34,904 nt of DNA from Pseudofrankia coriaricola (GCF_001854805.1 NZ_MBLO01000062.1:1-34904), one strand, 5' to 3'; counted from the first letter of the stretch, positions 1-8,815 are shown. Numbers and translations are program-made. Notes: generated from the letters alone by a model not told the origin.

Positions 1-357
1 GCCGAGTACCGTGAGCCAACCGAGGAGGAATGGCGCGAGTTCCAGCAACACTTCCAAGCCCGCAAGCTGGAACTGGGCGACTGCGGCCGACCCTACGGCA
101 CAGGCTGCCAGCACGAACACTCGTGCCTGCGCTGCCCGATGCTGAGAGTCTCACCGGCCCAGCGAACCCGGCTGGTCGAAATCATTCGAAACCTCGATGA
201 CCGCATCAGCGAGGCCAAGATGAACGGCTGGCTCGGCGAAGTCGAAGGACTCCACTACAGCCGCACCAAAGCCAAAGAGAAACTCACCAGCCTCGACAAG
301 ACGATCCGCAACTCCCCGGGAACCCAGACCGACCTCGGGATCCCGACCATCAGATAG
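1..357 (+). CDS. Tyrosine recombinase/transposon integrase, C-terminal fragment (5' end outside window)
   Basis: The frame is open from the first base, so the gene begins before the window; 118 residues are visible. They include the segments RKLELGDCGRPYGTGCQHEH, CLRCPML and GWLGEVEGL. I recognise this Cys/His-containing tail from long actinobacterial site-specific integrases of transposon type, in which it follows the catalytic domain. The catalytic Arg/His/Tyr residues are not in view, so the call rests on the tail alone. The gene ends about 90 bp from the point where lanC homology stops on the opposite strand, so its element probably inserted into lanC. The ATG at 139 is an internal Met, not a start. 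Family fairly sure; element type unknown. Confidence 0.7.
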   Translation, partial: AEYREPTEEEWREFQQHFQARKLELGDCGRPYGTGCQHEHSCLRCPMLRVSPAQRTRLVEIIRNLDDRISEAKMNGWLGEVEGLHYSRTKAKEKLTSLDKTIRNSPGTQTDLGIPTIR

Positions 358-1085
358 CAGCAGCGGCCGACACCAGCCACCCTTCCCCGGACGAACACTC
401 CACATATCCGAGGAATGTCCTCTTTGCTTACTCCAGAAAAGTGGTTGGCGTGCCCGCCGTCGAACCGGTCGCTGGGCCGCCCGGCCGGCCCGGTGAGCGT
501 CCACCAGCCCGGCACTGCCTCGCCGTCATGGCTGATCGGTTCGCTGAGACGGACCAGGTACTCGAGGACGGCGTGTGTCGCCGTGCCGGCCGGGTCGCGG
601 TGTAGCAGGTATGAGCCGAGCCCGGTCAGCCCGCGGATGAGGTCGAACTCGGCCAGAGCGGGCAGATCGCTCCGGTCGAGTCGGGCGTGTGCGGCATCGA
701 CCCGTGACCGCGTCTGCCGGGCGATGTCGTGGTCCAGGCCGTCGAGGGCGTGGCGGTAGGACTGTGGCTGATGGGCGTTGGCGCAGGCCAGGACATGGGC
801 GAGCGCGGGCGCGCCGTAGAACAGGTGGCTGTCTGGTCCGGTGGTCAGTGCTGGTGCGGCGAGGTAGGTGATCCAGTCGTGGGCGGGCCGCCAGCGCGCG
901 AGTCCCAGGGCTGCGCGCTCGATGTGGAGCAGCGCGACGCCGGGGGCGCCGTGGGCCAACGACTGTCGCCACCAGTTCGTCGCCGTCAACGACGGCGCTA
1001 TCTCCGCGGGGTTTGTGAGGCGGTCGGCGATCGCACCGGCCAGGCCCGCCGTCCGAGAGTCGGCCGTCGCGGTCCGCGGGCTCAT
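255..1085 (-). pseudogene. lanC: LanC-like lanthionine synthetase (cyclase), 3'-truncated
   Basis: LanC cyclases add cysteine thiols to dehydrated Ser/Thr to close (methyl)lanthionine rings. The ATG at 1085 overlaps the lanB stop (TAATG), so translation is coupled. Recognisable LanC features are SLAHGAPGVALLHIERAA near residue 42, the FYGAPALAHVLA segment near 89, IRGLTGLGSYLL near 150, and GGHAN near 210. After GGHAN (about position 444) the normal continuation, a glycine-rich repeat and then the zinc-binding Cys/Cys/His residues, is absent. The frame runs through unrelated sequence to a stop at 255, overlapping the integrase gene on the other strand. A normal LanC is about 400 residues; roughly 215 are genuine here. 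Without the zinc site the product should not cyclise, so the pathway is probably dead or relies on another cyclase. Confidence 0.8.
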
Positions 1086-4000
1086 TAGACCGCGCCGGTG
1101 GTGCGGGCTCGCCAGGACAGCGCGGCGCTGCGGGCGAGGTACAGGCCGATCGCCTCGTCGTCGAAGTCGATGCCGCAAGCCCGCACGAAATGCGCGTGTA
1201 GGAGGGAGGTGAGGACATCGTCCGGCGCGATGCCGTCGCAGTCCGGCCCGTCGAGATGCTTGCGGTAGGCCGTCAGGACTTCGCCGCGGGCAGCCCAGCC
1301 ATCAATGATCGGACCGCCGCCGGCGGCGCGCAGCTGCGCCCACCCGTCGGCCGGGTCGGCGAGACATACTGAGGCGGAGAACACCGGTCGCGGCGTTTTG
1401 GCTGGCGCGGGCGCCGGGATGCGGTCGAGCAGCCAGGACATCGCCGCGATAGTGCTTCCGGTGAAGGCGGTAGCGATCGCGACCGCCTGCACGGCAACCA
1501 GCGCCTGCCGGTGGGGCCTGCTGGGCTGGCGGAGCTGGGTGAGGACGGCGGCCGAGTCCGCACGGAAGACCTCCTCGGCGGTGGCCCAGGCCTGTCCGGA
1601 GCCCCAGCGGCCGGTCTCCGGGTAGGAGGTGCGGTAGCGGATGTCGCAGAGGAGGCCCTGTTCACGGAGCTGGTCCGCCCAGGCGCTCACCGTGGCGGCG
1701 GTCGGGCCGAAGTGGGCGGGGTCGGGCAGGGCGATCCGTAGCCGCAGATGATGGTCCGGGTCGCGGTAGCGGATGAACCACCAGGGTGGCTGGCCCAGCC
1801 GCGTGAGCAGGTCCGGCAGATGCTCGGTCAGGATCGCGTCCTGGCGGAGCAGGTCGCCGTACAAGCACGCAAGCAGTACCGACGACGTGCCTGGCGTCTG
1901 GTGGTGTCCTCGTCCGGTGACCCTGGCGGTGGTTGGCGTTGGCAGCGGCGGCCAGGGCGCTGGCGTCGCGGTCGTGACGGGGACGACGATCTCGTGCGGG
2001 GTTCCGTCGCACCAGCCCAGCTCGTCACGGCTCGGAGCCTCCGCCAGCAGGGCCATCCCCGCGTGGTCGACGTGGTCGCGCAGGAGCACCCGGTGGCCCG
2101 GGTGGTCGAGGTCGAGTAGGAGTTGCCGGTCGCCGTCGGCGAGGTGGACGAGGCGTGGCACCCGTCGGCGTGTGCGCAGCTTCTGCCAGGCCTCGTCCCA
2201 CGCCGCGAATAATTCGGTCCTGCCCGGCAGTTCGCGTCCTTGGATCCGCCAGCACGCCGGGGCGAGAATGATCCGCCCATGACGCAGCCGAGGCAGGAAC
2301 GGCAGGTGCCGGGCAGCGCCCCAGTCGAAGGTGGTCACCTGCGCGGACTGTGCTCGGCTCAGCTCGGCGAGGAAGCGGGCCAGCGGCGGCGTGTGCGTCC
2401 GCAGGTTCAGCGCGTGCAAGGTCGCGGCCTCGACCCGGACGCCGCGCGCCGGTGCGGCTAGATACATCCGGCGGCCGTCGCACCCCACAGCCAGGTCCGC
2501 TGGCGTCAGCACGTCCTCGCCACCGGACCGGCCCTCCGCGAGGCTGATCACCAACGGCCTGACCCGCGGCGCACGGGTCACGTGCGCGGTCGCCAGATCC
2601 AGCGGCGGGAAGGACAGCTGCGCGGCGACCGTCCCCTGATCGCTGGTCGGCACGTCGTCGAGACAGCCAGCCAGGCGTGCGGCGTCCTGTGGCGCGAGGA
2701 TCTGGAGGAACCGGCCGGTGAGAGTGCCGGCGCCGCGCGACACGTTCACGATCTCCACCAGGTAGTCGCCCCGGCCAAGCGCGCCCAGGTCACGCGCCCG
2801 CAGCCGAGTGCCGATCTCCAGGTGTGGCGGCGGCCGCAGCGGCGCGGCACCGAGCGTCAGGCTTTCGATGAGCTCGTCGTCCACCACGACCTCGTCGGCG
2901 GCGTCGAGCGCGGCGCGTTGCGCCAGCGCCAGCAGGACCTCATCGCGGCTCGACAGCTGCGATGGCCGCTCCGCGCTGGTCGTGCCGGGGTACCCATCCG
3001 GCCAGCCGATGCCGCTGTCGCTGACTACGTCGAGCACCCCTGGTAGCGAACCGATGCCGTACCGCTCGTAGAAGCGTTGGTGATAGGCCCGCCAGGCGGG
3101 CGCGCCGACCGGGAAGCGGGCCAGCCGGGTCAACAGCCCGGCCGCCAGCTCGACATCCTGGGCGGCCCGGCCAGGAAGCATGACCGCCGTGTCCAGCCGC
3201 AGGTCAAGGGCCAATGGGTGGCGTTCGACAGCGGCCAGTTCGCGCATCCGGTCAGCCACCCCGGGGCGCATCGCGCGCCCTTCGTCGACGGATACCTGGT
3301 TGTGCCGCCGGATCAGGTCGTGCACTTCCCGTAGCGAGTCGACGCGTTCGGCGACGCGCTGTCCTCCGGGCGTGCCGGTTACCCGCGCCGCCGCGGAGTC
3401 CATTTCGGCAAGGAGGTGGCCGAGCGCGTCGGTTTCCGTGCTGGGGGCATGCAGAGACGGGACCAGTACGCCGCGTCGGACCAGATCGCGCACGAACGCG
3501 GCCACCGTCGCCGGCGCCGCGTCGGTGAAAGTCCCCCGCAGCCTGTCCTCAAGCACGACCAACGGGAGCGGGACGCACGCGGCGTCGATGGCGGCCCGGA
3601 CTGCCGCCGTGTGGCGTAGCGAGATCTCCGCCGCGCCCAGCCCGCTGGATCGCGGCCACGGTTGGTAGGGCACGACAAGGCGCTCGCCACGCACCAGCAC
3701 TGTCGAGTTCGCCACCACCGTCACGCCGGCGAGCAGGTCGGAATCGTCCACCAGCGCGTCGACCACGCGAGCGAGCCACTCCGCCGAGGCCGCGGCAACC
3801 GGTCGGTGCTCGCCGCCGCACTGGTAGGACGGTCGAGCGCCAAACGACACCATGGCGACGCCGGCCAGCAGGCCGAACGGAGTGGCTCGGCCCGCGAGGC
3901 GCCGAAGGTACCGGGCGACGGCGAGGATCGCGCGCCGGACGTCTCGGATGTCCTGGACGTCCGGCGCATCGGCTGCGCACAGCGCGCGGACCTGTCGAGC

Positions 4001-4225
4001 GAGCGCCGGGCTTGCATGCTCCACTGCGTCGGCAAGATCCTCGTTCGTCCACACGGCCCGCAGCCAGCCGATCCAGGCCTTGGCCGTGGACGGCCTCGGG
4101 TCCGTGAGGTCCGGCCACGGCAGGCCGTCTGGGCAGGCAACGGCGGCAGCACGCAGCAGCCCGGTGCCAGCCGCCCGAAATTGCGGGTCAGGAGCGCGCG
4201 AGCTCACCAGGACCTCCGAGGTCAC
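1085..4225 (-). CDS. lanB: Class I lanthipeptide dehydratase LanB, full length
   Basis: Predicted to dehydrate Ser/Thr in the precursor core by glutamyl-tRNA-dependent glutamylation and elimination. At 1046 residues it has the usual length of a one-piece LanB. The N-terminal glutamylation domain shows ARYLRRLAGRATPFGLLAG near residues 105-125, the conserved Lant_dehydr_N signature. The last ~270 residues match the SpaB_C/thiopeptide-type elimination domain (LACLYGDLLRQDAILTEHLP, then WWFIRYRDPDHHLRLRI). The start is GTG, 26 bp after the precursor stop, with only a weak GAGCAG-like ribosome site, so coupling to the precursor gene is likely. The stop overlaps the lanC start. No frameshift is seen, so the enzyme is probably intact although its partner cyclase is broken. 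Function is inferred from family and position. Confidence 0.92.
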   Translation of the reverse strand: MTSEVLVSSRAPDPQFRAAGTGLLRAAAVACPDGLPWPDLTDPRPSTAKAWIGWLRAVWTNEDLADAVEHASPALARQVRALCAADAPDVQDIRDVRRAILAVARYLRRLAGRATPFGLLAGVAMVSFGARPSYQCGGEHRPVAAASAEWLARVVDALVDDSDLLAGVTVVANSTVLVRGERLVVPYQPWPRSSGLGAAEISLRHTAAVRAAIDAACVPLPLVVLEDRLRGTFTDAAPATVAAFVRDLVRRGVLVPSLHAPSTETDALGHLLAEMDSAAARVTGTPGGQRVAERVDSLREVHDLIRRHNQVSVDEGRAMRPGVADRMRELAAVERHPLALDLRLDTAVMLPGRAAQDVELAAGLLTRLARFPVGAPAWRAYHQRFYERYGIGSLPGVLDVVSDSGIGWPDGYPGTTSAERPSQLSSRDEVLLALAQRAALDAADEVVVDDELIESLTLGAAPLRPPPHLEIGTRLRARDLGALGRGDYLVEIVNVSRGAGTLTGRFLQILAPQDAARLAGCLDDVPTSDQGTVAAQLSFPPLDLATAHVTRAPRVRPLVISLAEGRSGGEDVLTPADLAVGCDGRRMYLAAPARGVRVEAATLHALNLRTHTPPLARFLAELSRAQSAQVTTFDWGAARHLPFLPRLRHGRIILAPACWRIQGRELPGRTELFAAWDEAWQKLRTRRRVPRLVHLADGDRQLLLDLDHPGHRVLLRDHVDHAGMALLAEAPSRDELGWCDGTPHEIVVPVTTATPAPWPPLPTPTTARVTGRGHHQTPGTSSVLLACLYGDLLRQDAILTEHLPDLLTRLGQPPWWFIRYRDPDHHLRLRIALPDPAHFGPTAATVSAWADQLREQGLLCDIRYRTSYPETGRWGSGQAWATAEEVFRADSAAVLTQLRQPSRPHRQALVAVQAVAIATAFTGSTIAAMSWLLDRIPAPAPAKTPRPVFSASVCLADPADGWAQLRAAGGGPIIDGWAARGEVLTAYRKHLDGPDCDGIAPDDVLTSLLHAHFVRACGIDFDDEAIGLYLARSAALSWRARTTGAV

Positions 4226-4251
4226 CTGCTCGACGGGACGGGGTGTCGGGC

Positions 4252-4419
4252 TCAGGCCGAGTTCGTGATGCAGGCGCCGCAGGTGCTCGTGCAGTTGTCG
4301 TCGGTCACGTTCACCAGCCCCGCCGCGTCCGTCATCTCGACCAACGTGACGTCCAGGTCGAACACGTCCTCACCGAGTTCCCGGTCGAGGACCGCGACGT
4401 CGTCCGCTTGCCTTGCCAT
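4252..4419 (-). CDS. lanA: FxLD-family lanthipeptide precursor peptide
   Basis: A 55-residue peptide. The acidic leader contains FDLDV at residues 20-24, the FxLD motif that names this family and is thought to bind LanB. The core ends with DDNCTSTCGACITNSA, giving three Cys and several Ser/Thr for thioether rings. I chose the ATG at 4419 because GAGGTG lies about 5 bp upstream and the peptide has the family length. The same frame is open to 4830, but that would run through the regulatory region and the NUDIX gene. It is the first gene of a lanA-lanB-lanC operon. The FxLD-system methyltransferase, a transporter and a protease, which often accompany such clusters, are not seen; they may lie beyond the truncated lanC. 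Confidence 0.88.
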   Translation of the reverse strand: MARQADDVAVLDRELGEDVFDLDVTLVEMTDAAGLVNVTDDNCTSTCGACITNSA

Positions 4420-4500
4420 GTGATCACCTCTGTGGGTCGGGATGGCGCTCCTAGTGGTCATGTCGGCGCCATCGCTGCGCAGCGTGCCTGTTACGGGAGG

Positions 4501-4581
4501 TGTCCGGGAAGGTGATCGCTGTCCGGAAGCGTCCGGACCTTGGCGCCGAGTACGACCGGACAACCGGCTCCTCGCCGGACA
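4501..4581. promoter_or_regulatory. Symmetric operator array TGTCCGG/CCGGACA between divergent lanA and NUDIX genes
   Basis: TGTCCGG occurs at 4501-4507 and 4520-4526. Its reverse complement CCGGACA occurs at 4556-4562 and 4575-4581. Both pairs have 12-bp gaps and the whole array is symmetric about position 4541. A palindrome GTCCGGAC (4531-4538) sits near the centre. The array lies about 80 bp upstream of lanA and 46 bp upstream of the NUDIX start. A similar pair occurs upstream of the regulator operon at 8525-8549. A regulator-binding role is inferred. Confidence 0.6.
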
Positions 4582-4626
4582 GCCGAACCGGAGAAGCGGA
4601 CCGCCGGAGCGAACTACGCTCGGACC

Positions 4627-5190
4627 ATGACCACCGAGATCCGGCGGGCAAGCGAGTGGACCATCCATGGCGAACGGGTGGTTGACGACACCCGCCGGGC
4701 GGTGCTGAGCATCGCCGACGTGGAGCTCCCCGACGGGGTGCGTTTCGAGCAGTACGTACTGCGGCTGCCGCGCGCTGCGGTCGTCGTCGTGCTCGACGAC
4801 GACGAACGGGTGCTCATGATGTGGCGACACCGCTTCATCCTGGGCAAGTGGGTCTGGGAGCTGCCTGGTGGCTACCTCGACCCCGACGAGGACCCAGCCG
4901 ACTGCGCCGCCCGCGAGGTCGAGGAGGAAACCGGCTGGCGCCCTCGGACGATGCAGCAGCTGGTCTCGTTCCAGCCCGCCGTCGGCACCATCGACCAGGA
5001 CAATCTCGTCTTCCTCGGTCGCGGCGCCGACCCGACCGGCGCGGCGCCCGATATCAACGAGACCGCGAAGATCGGCTGGGTACCGCTCGCCGAGGCGAAG
5101 GACCGCATGCTGCGCGGCGAGATCGTCGGCGCGGGCTCCGTCGCCGGAATCCTCGCGACGCTGCTGGCCAAGGCGGGCGGCGAGTTCTAA
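4627..5190 (+). CDS. NUDIX hydrolase, ADP-ribose pyrophosphatase-like
   Basis: NUDIX enzymes hydrolyse nucleoside diphosphates linked to another moiety. The 187-residue product has a complete Nudix box, GxxxxxExxxxxxxREVxEExGW, beginning at GGYLDPDEDPADCAAREVEE and ending EETGW. The preceding beta-strand segment (VLMMWRHRFILGKWVWELPG) and the length resemble the ADP-ribose pyrophosphatase (NudF) group, but the substrate cannot be read from the motif. The frame is open from 4540; I prefer the ATG at 4627 because homology-like sequence starts there and the region upstream holds the operator array. It diverges from lanA and shares that regulatory region. The next gene starts 2 bp after its stop. 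No transfer signs are visible. Family certain, substrate uncertain. Confidence 0.9.
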   Translation: MTTEIRRASEWTIHGERVVDDTRRAVLSIADVELPDGVRFEQYVLRLPRAAVVVVLDDDERVLMMWRHRFILGKWVWELPGGYLDPDEDPADCAAREVEEETGWRPRTMQQLVSFQPAVGTIDQDNLVFLGRGADPTGAAPDINETAKIGWVPLAEAKDRMLRGEIVGAGSVAGILATLLAKAGGEF

Positions 5191-5192
5191 GC

Positions 5193-5561
5193 GTGCCAGA
5201 GCAGATTCCCGATCACCTCGACTTTGTCGGCCACGGGTGGCATCCGTTATTGAGACGCCTGCACGAGCAGTTGCTGGCCGTCAGCCCGACCTACAGCGTC
5301 CAGCAGGTCAAGGAGAAGTACGGCACCCTGCGCATCCAGCTCTACACCGGCATGCTGCGTCACCTGAGCATGGGGAACACCGACTGGCCCGACCCCGATC
5401 AGGCGGCACGCTACAAGGCGGAGGACGACGCGGCGAGGGCGCTCGTTCACGCCGCGGAGCAGGAGTCAGCCAGAACCTGTGAGGCCTGCGGCAGTCCAGG
5501 CGAACTCCGTGAACGTGCCTGGATCAAGACCCTCTGCGACAACTGCGCCGCCCACGGCTGA
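5193..5561 (+). CDS. Small zinc-ribbon protein, function unknown
   Basis: A 122-residue protein starting with GTG two bases after the NUDIX stop, so co-translated with it. The N-terminal half contains GWHPLLRRLHEQLLAVSP and a conserved-looking VKEKYGTLRIQLY stretch. The C-terminus has a CxxC pair (CEACG near residue 94) and a second pair (CDNC near 115), separated by about 18 residues, typical of a treble-clef or ribbon zinc site. I have the impression of similar uncharacterised actinobacterial proteins but assign no function. Its stop lies 7 bp from the stop of the convergent regulator gene, with no clear terminator between them. Confidence 0.75.
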   Translation: MPEQIPDHLDFVGHGWHPLLRRLHEQLLAVSPTYSVQQVKEKYGTLRIQLYTGMLRHLSMGNTDWPDPDQAARYKAEDDAARALVHAAEQESARTCEACGSPGELRERAWIKTLCDNCAAHG

Positions 5562-5568
5562 ACCATTT

Positions 5569-7134
5569 CTAACCAAGCCTTGCTCCTGAACGCACGTCGA
5601 AACGGTCCACGAAGTCGCCGACTGCAGCGAATTCCGCATGGGGTCGAAGCTGGTCCGAAAGATAACGAAGGCGGTCCTCGACGCGAGCGGACCGCAGGCC
5701 CTCGGCCACCGACATCGCCTCCGCCGCGATCGTAGCCGCCTGCTCGATCTCACCCGTCTGTGTGAAGGCCCGCGCAAGCAGAGCCAGGTTGAACTGCCGG
5801 CCCCGTACGAACCGCCCGTCCATCTCCAACGACCGTGTGGCGAAACGCGCGGCCAGGTCACCCCGCCCCAACGAGGCAAAGCACTGGCCGAACTTGGCCG
5901 ACAGATACGCCTCGTCGAAGTAGCCGATCCACTGCGGGTCTCTGGCCCGGTCCGCTCGGTCCAGTTCGTGCTCGGCACGGTCAAGAGCGTCGGTACACGC
6001 CTGTTCGTCGCCGCGGAGCGCAAGGCTGTGCGCTTCCAGCACCGCGGCCTCTGCCCTCAGTGCGGCGAACCCCGCATCCGCGGCCGCCTTCCCGGCCGCT
6101 CGTGCCAGGTCCACCGCCACGTCCACCGCACCCAGGTACGCGGCCTGATGGCTCATCGCGGCGATGATCTCGGCGCCCAATGGAACGTCACCTGCGGCCA
6201 GAGCGAGCCGCAGTGCCTGGATCAGATAGCGCTGGCCAAGTCCGTGCAATCCGACGTCATAGGACGTCCACCCCGCCAGCCGGCTCAGCTCGGCCACCGC
6301 CGACAACAGCGCCGCCCCGACCAGTCCGTCGAAGCGACCCCGAAGTAGAAGCGGAGCAACCTCGGCATCAAGGAAACGCACGATCCGCTCGCGGACACCG
6401 CCGCCCCCGAACTGGTTGTCAAGATCACGGAACATCTCGGCCGATCGCCGAAGGACCTCCACGTCGGAGGTCTCCACCGGCCGGTCTCCGTCGCCGACTG
6501 GTCGGTGATCGAAGGAGGCGGTCAGCCACCGTAGGACCGGCGTGGTGAACGCAGCGGCGTCAAACCCGGATCTGCGGATCCCCGTCTGACGGGACGCGTC
6601 GCGACGCCAGAGGTCGACCGCCAACTCTGTAGCCCGCGGCCAGCTTGCGGTGAACTCCAATCCGGCGGTGCCTGGCCGGCCCTCACCGCGACCGGTGGTG
6701 GCCGCCAGCGCCAGCAGGGTGCCGCCAGCCTCAAGCGCGTCGTCGATATGCCGCGCCGTCTCGACCGTCGGCCGCTCCCGACCGGTCTCGAACGCGTGGA
6801 GCTGGCTCTTGCTCGACAATGCGTGCCCCGCCAGCGCGCGCAGCGACAAGCCCCGGGCGGTCCGTAGCTCTCGCATCCGCTGTCCGAACAGCGAGTCCCC
6901 GGTGGCAGTCCTTGACGTGCCGAGAACGTCCGGCCGGGCGGAAGCACCGGCGGCTGGGCTTGGCTGTTTCGGCAGCGCACACTGAAAAGCGTCATCTGCG
7001 GAGCCGACCACCTCGACCGGCCGCCGCTGGTGATCCGAGCCTGTGTCGGGGACGCCGATCGTGGCCGGCGCCGTCTGGCTTACTTCCACACTGCGCCCCA
7101 CGGTGGGCCGCAGATCTTGGCTGGGCGTGGACAC
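5569..7134 (-). CDS. XRE-family HTH regulator with long helical-repeat C-terminus
   Basis: A 521-residue protein. After ~80 low-complexity residues comes a Cro/C1-type HTH: FGQRMRELRTARGLSLRALA, then SKSQLHAFETGRERPTVETA and a dimer-like helix, residues about 82-145. The rest is Ala/Leu-rich paired helices (for example YLGAVDVAVDLARAAGKAAA) resembling TPR repeats. This matches the large actinobacterial regulators that sense peptides or interact with partners through TPRs. The start is GTG at 7134, only 14 bp after the upstream regulator gene, so the two form an operon. The long N-terminal tail leaves open a later start just before the HTH. The target is unknown; nearness to the lanthipeptide genes is suggestive only. 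Confidence 0.8.
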   Translation of the reverse strand: MSTPSQDLRPTVGRSVEVSQTAPATIGVPDTGSDHQRRPVEVVGSADDAFQCALPKQPSPAAGASARPDVLGTSRTATGDSLFGQRMRELRTARGLSLRALAGHALSSKSQLHAFETGRERPTVETARHIDDALEAGGTLLALAATTGRGEGRPGTAGLEFTASWPRATELAVDLWRRDASRQTGIRRSGFDAAAFTTPVLRWLTASFDHRPVGDGDRPVETSDVEVLRRSAEMFRDLDNQFGGGGVRERIVRFLDAEVAPLLLRGRFDGLVGAALLSAVAELSRLAGWTSYDVGLHGLGQRYLIQALRLALAAGDVPLGAEIIAAMSHQAAYLGAVDVAVDLARAAGKAAADAGFAALRAEAAVLEAHSLALRGDEQACTDALDRAEHELDRADRARDPQWIGYFDEAYLSAKFGQCFASLGRGDLAARFATRSLEMDGRFVRGRQFNLALLARAFTQTGEIEQAATIAAEAMSVAEGLRSARVEDRLRYLSDQLRPHAEFAAVGDFVDRFDVRSGARLG

Positions 7135-7148
7135 CGATCAATCCGCCG

Positions 7149-8498
7149 TCAGACCTCGGAGGCCGAGGGGAGCGCGCGGTGAGCCGGGAGCTTGGCGGCC
7201 AGGTCTCGGACTGCGTCGAGGCTGGCCCACTTGGAGTTTGCCGCGAGGCGGTGGTAGATCGCGGCGGCGCGGGTTTCCGTGCGTCCGTGGTTGTTGCCGG
7301 CAGCGGTGTGCAGCGCGTCCGCGACGGCGCTGGCGGCCTGCTCTGGATCGGGGTTCGGGCGGCGCAGGAACGCGCGGGCCAGGGCGAGATGCGTTCCGGT
7401 GAGCTGAACGTGACGGCCGCTCTGGGCAAGCAGGTCAAGCGAATTGCGGGCGTGGTGTTCGGCGACGTCACCGCGATCGAGATAGCTGAGTGTCACGGCG
7501 CTGTGCGCCTCGTAGGCTTCTTCGTCGCCTGGTTCGAGGCCGGGCTGGGGCGGACCTGACCAGATGTTGTCGTGCATGGTGCGCATCGCGTCCAGGGCAC
7601 CGTCGGCGTCGCCGGTCAGGGCGAGTGCCCGGGCCAGGGCGAAGGCGAGCACCGGGGCGATGTAAGGATGGGCGCCCGGCTGGGCCCGGCGCGCGATGTT
7701 CGCCGCTGTGGTGAACTCCCCGGAAAAGAACGCCAAGGAAGAGCGCATCGTGGCGACCGAGCCGGCGAGCAACGAGTCGCCGGCGGTCTCGGCGTGCTGG
7801 CCCGCGAGAACAAGGAAGGTCAGCGCGGCACGCTTGTCGTCCATATCGAACGCGAGCCGTCCGCGGTAAAACGCGAACTGACCTGCAGCCAGTTCGAGAT
7901 CGAGGCGCGCGGGGCCGGTGACGCGGCTGTCCAGGAGCGTTTCAGCGTCTTCCCAGGCTCGTTCGATCGGGGCGACCAGGTCGGCGTGTGGGGTGACCGA
8001 AAAGAGCGTCGTGAGCTGGTGGATGCCTTGCTGGAGCTGGGCGAGCGTCAGCGGGTCGGGCGTTGACGCGGCGATCGCGCGTGAAATGCGGGCGGCCCGG
8101 TCGACAGGGTCGACGGCCACGAGCGAACTGGCGGGCACGACAACGCCCAGGGACAACAGGTCTCGGCGGCGCGACGGACTCATCTCCTCAGGGATAGCCA
8201 ACGGCGCCTGTCCCTCGTCACCCGGTGTCGTGACCGCAAGCGGCCCGTCGGGTGGCGCGAGCAGCAGCACGGCGTCAAAGCCGAACATCGTCTCCAGGAC
8301 GCGCTGGGACACCGGGTGCGGCAGGGACGGGAGCCGTCCGGCGACCCAGCGGGTCGCCTGCCGGCGGCTGATCGCATGGTCGCGGTCGTCCGCTCCAGCA
8401 CGGCGGCCGGCGCGGTTGAACTCACGGACGAACTGGTCCACCGTCCAGTGCCGTTCGTGCAGCAGCCGGGCGAGCAGGGTACGCGGGGTCGGGGGCAT
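7149..8498 (-). CDS. HTH/TPR-like transcriptional regulator
   Basis: A 449-residue protein. The N-terminus (LLARLLHERHWTVDQFVREF, then AISRRQATRWVAGRLPSLPH) is an atypical HTH of the kind found in Streptomyces and Frankia regulators, followed by a segment RRRDLLSLG that often links to a TPR-like sensor. The C-terminal ~300 residues are Ala/Leu helical repeats with ARALALTGDADGALDAMRTM and similar units. The frame extends to 8537, but I prefer the ATG at 8498: GAGGGAGG lies 6 bp upstream, and the longer start would put the operator copy at 8525 inside the coding region. It is the first gene of a two-regulator operon and has TGTCCGG repeats in its promoter, consistent with autoregulation (inferred). 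Confidence 0.8.
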   Translation of the reverse strand: MPPTPRTLLARLLHERHWTVDQFVREFNRAGRRAGADDRDHAISRRQATRWVAGRLPSLPHPVSQRVLETMFGFDAVLLLAPPDGPLAVTTPGDEGQAPLAIPEEMSPSRRRDLLSLGVVVPASSLVAVDPVDRAARISRAIAASTPDPLTLAQLQQGIHQLTTLFSVTPHADLVAPIERAWEDAETLLDSRVTGPARLDLELAAGQFAFYRGRLAFDMDDKRAALTFLVLAGQHAETAGDSLLAGSVATMRSSLAFFSGEFTTAANIARRAQPGAHPYIAPVLAFALARALALTGDADGALDAMRTMHDNIWSGPPQPGLEPGDEEAYEAHSAVTLSYLDRGDVAEHHARNSLDLLAQSGRHVQLTGTHLALARAFLRRPNPDPEQAASAVADALHTAAGNNHGRTETRAAAIYHRLAANSKWASLDAVRDLAAKLPAHRALPSASEV

Positions 8499-8524
8499 GC
8501 CGCGCCTCCCTCGGATCGGCGGGA

Positions 8525-8549
8525 CCGGACATCCCACATGATCCGGACA
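8525..8549. promoter_or_regulatory. CCGGACA repeat pair upstream of the regulator operon
   Basis: CCGGACA occurs at 8525-8531 and 8543-8549, a direct repeat with an 11-bp gap. Relative to the minus-strand gene it reads TGTCCGG twice, 27-51 bp upstream of the preferred start. The heptamer is the same as in the lanA/NUDIX array. An autoregulatory operator is inferred, not shown. Confidence 0.5.
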
Positions 8550-8815
8550 GCGAGGCTATCTGTCACGGCACCACGACACAGCGCGGCGAGATGTCCCCAA
8601 GACGGCCCTGAGACGACCCCAAAACGGCACTCACGACGACCTTGAGACGGCGCTAGGCGGCCACGGCCACGTCCGCACGGCGGTACGGCATCCGCCGGGC
8701 AGGAGACGTCGCCGAGGAGTCACTGGCGACGGTCGAGCGCTCGCGGTGATCGTGGCGGCGAACCCGGAGCGGGCCGCCGAACGCTGGCCCGGTACCCAGG
8801 CGGGAGGTCGCCACC

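Noticed and set aside
4252-4830. Long minus-strand frame including the lanthipeptide precursor
   Set aside because: The upstream part is antisense to the NUDIX gene and covers the operator array; the ATG at 4419 has a good ribosome site and gives the family length.
8601-8651. Imperfect 17-bp direct repeat (GACGRCCYTGAGACGRC)
   Set aside because: Only two copies with mismatches, no symmetry and no link to a gene start; likely chance at this base composition.
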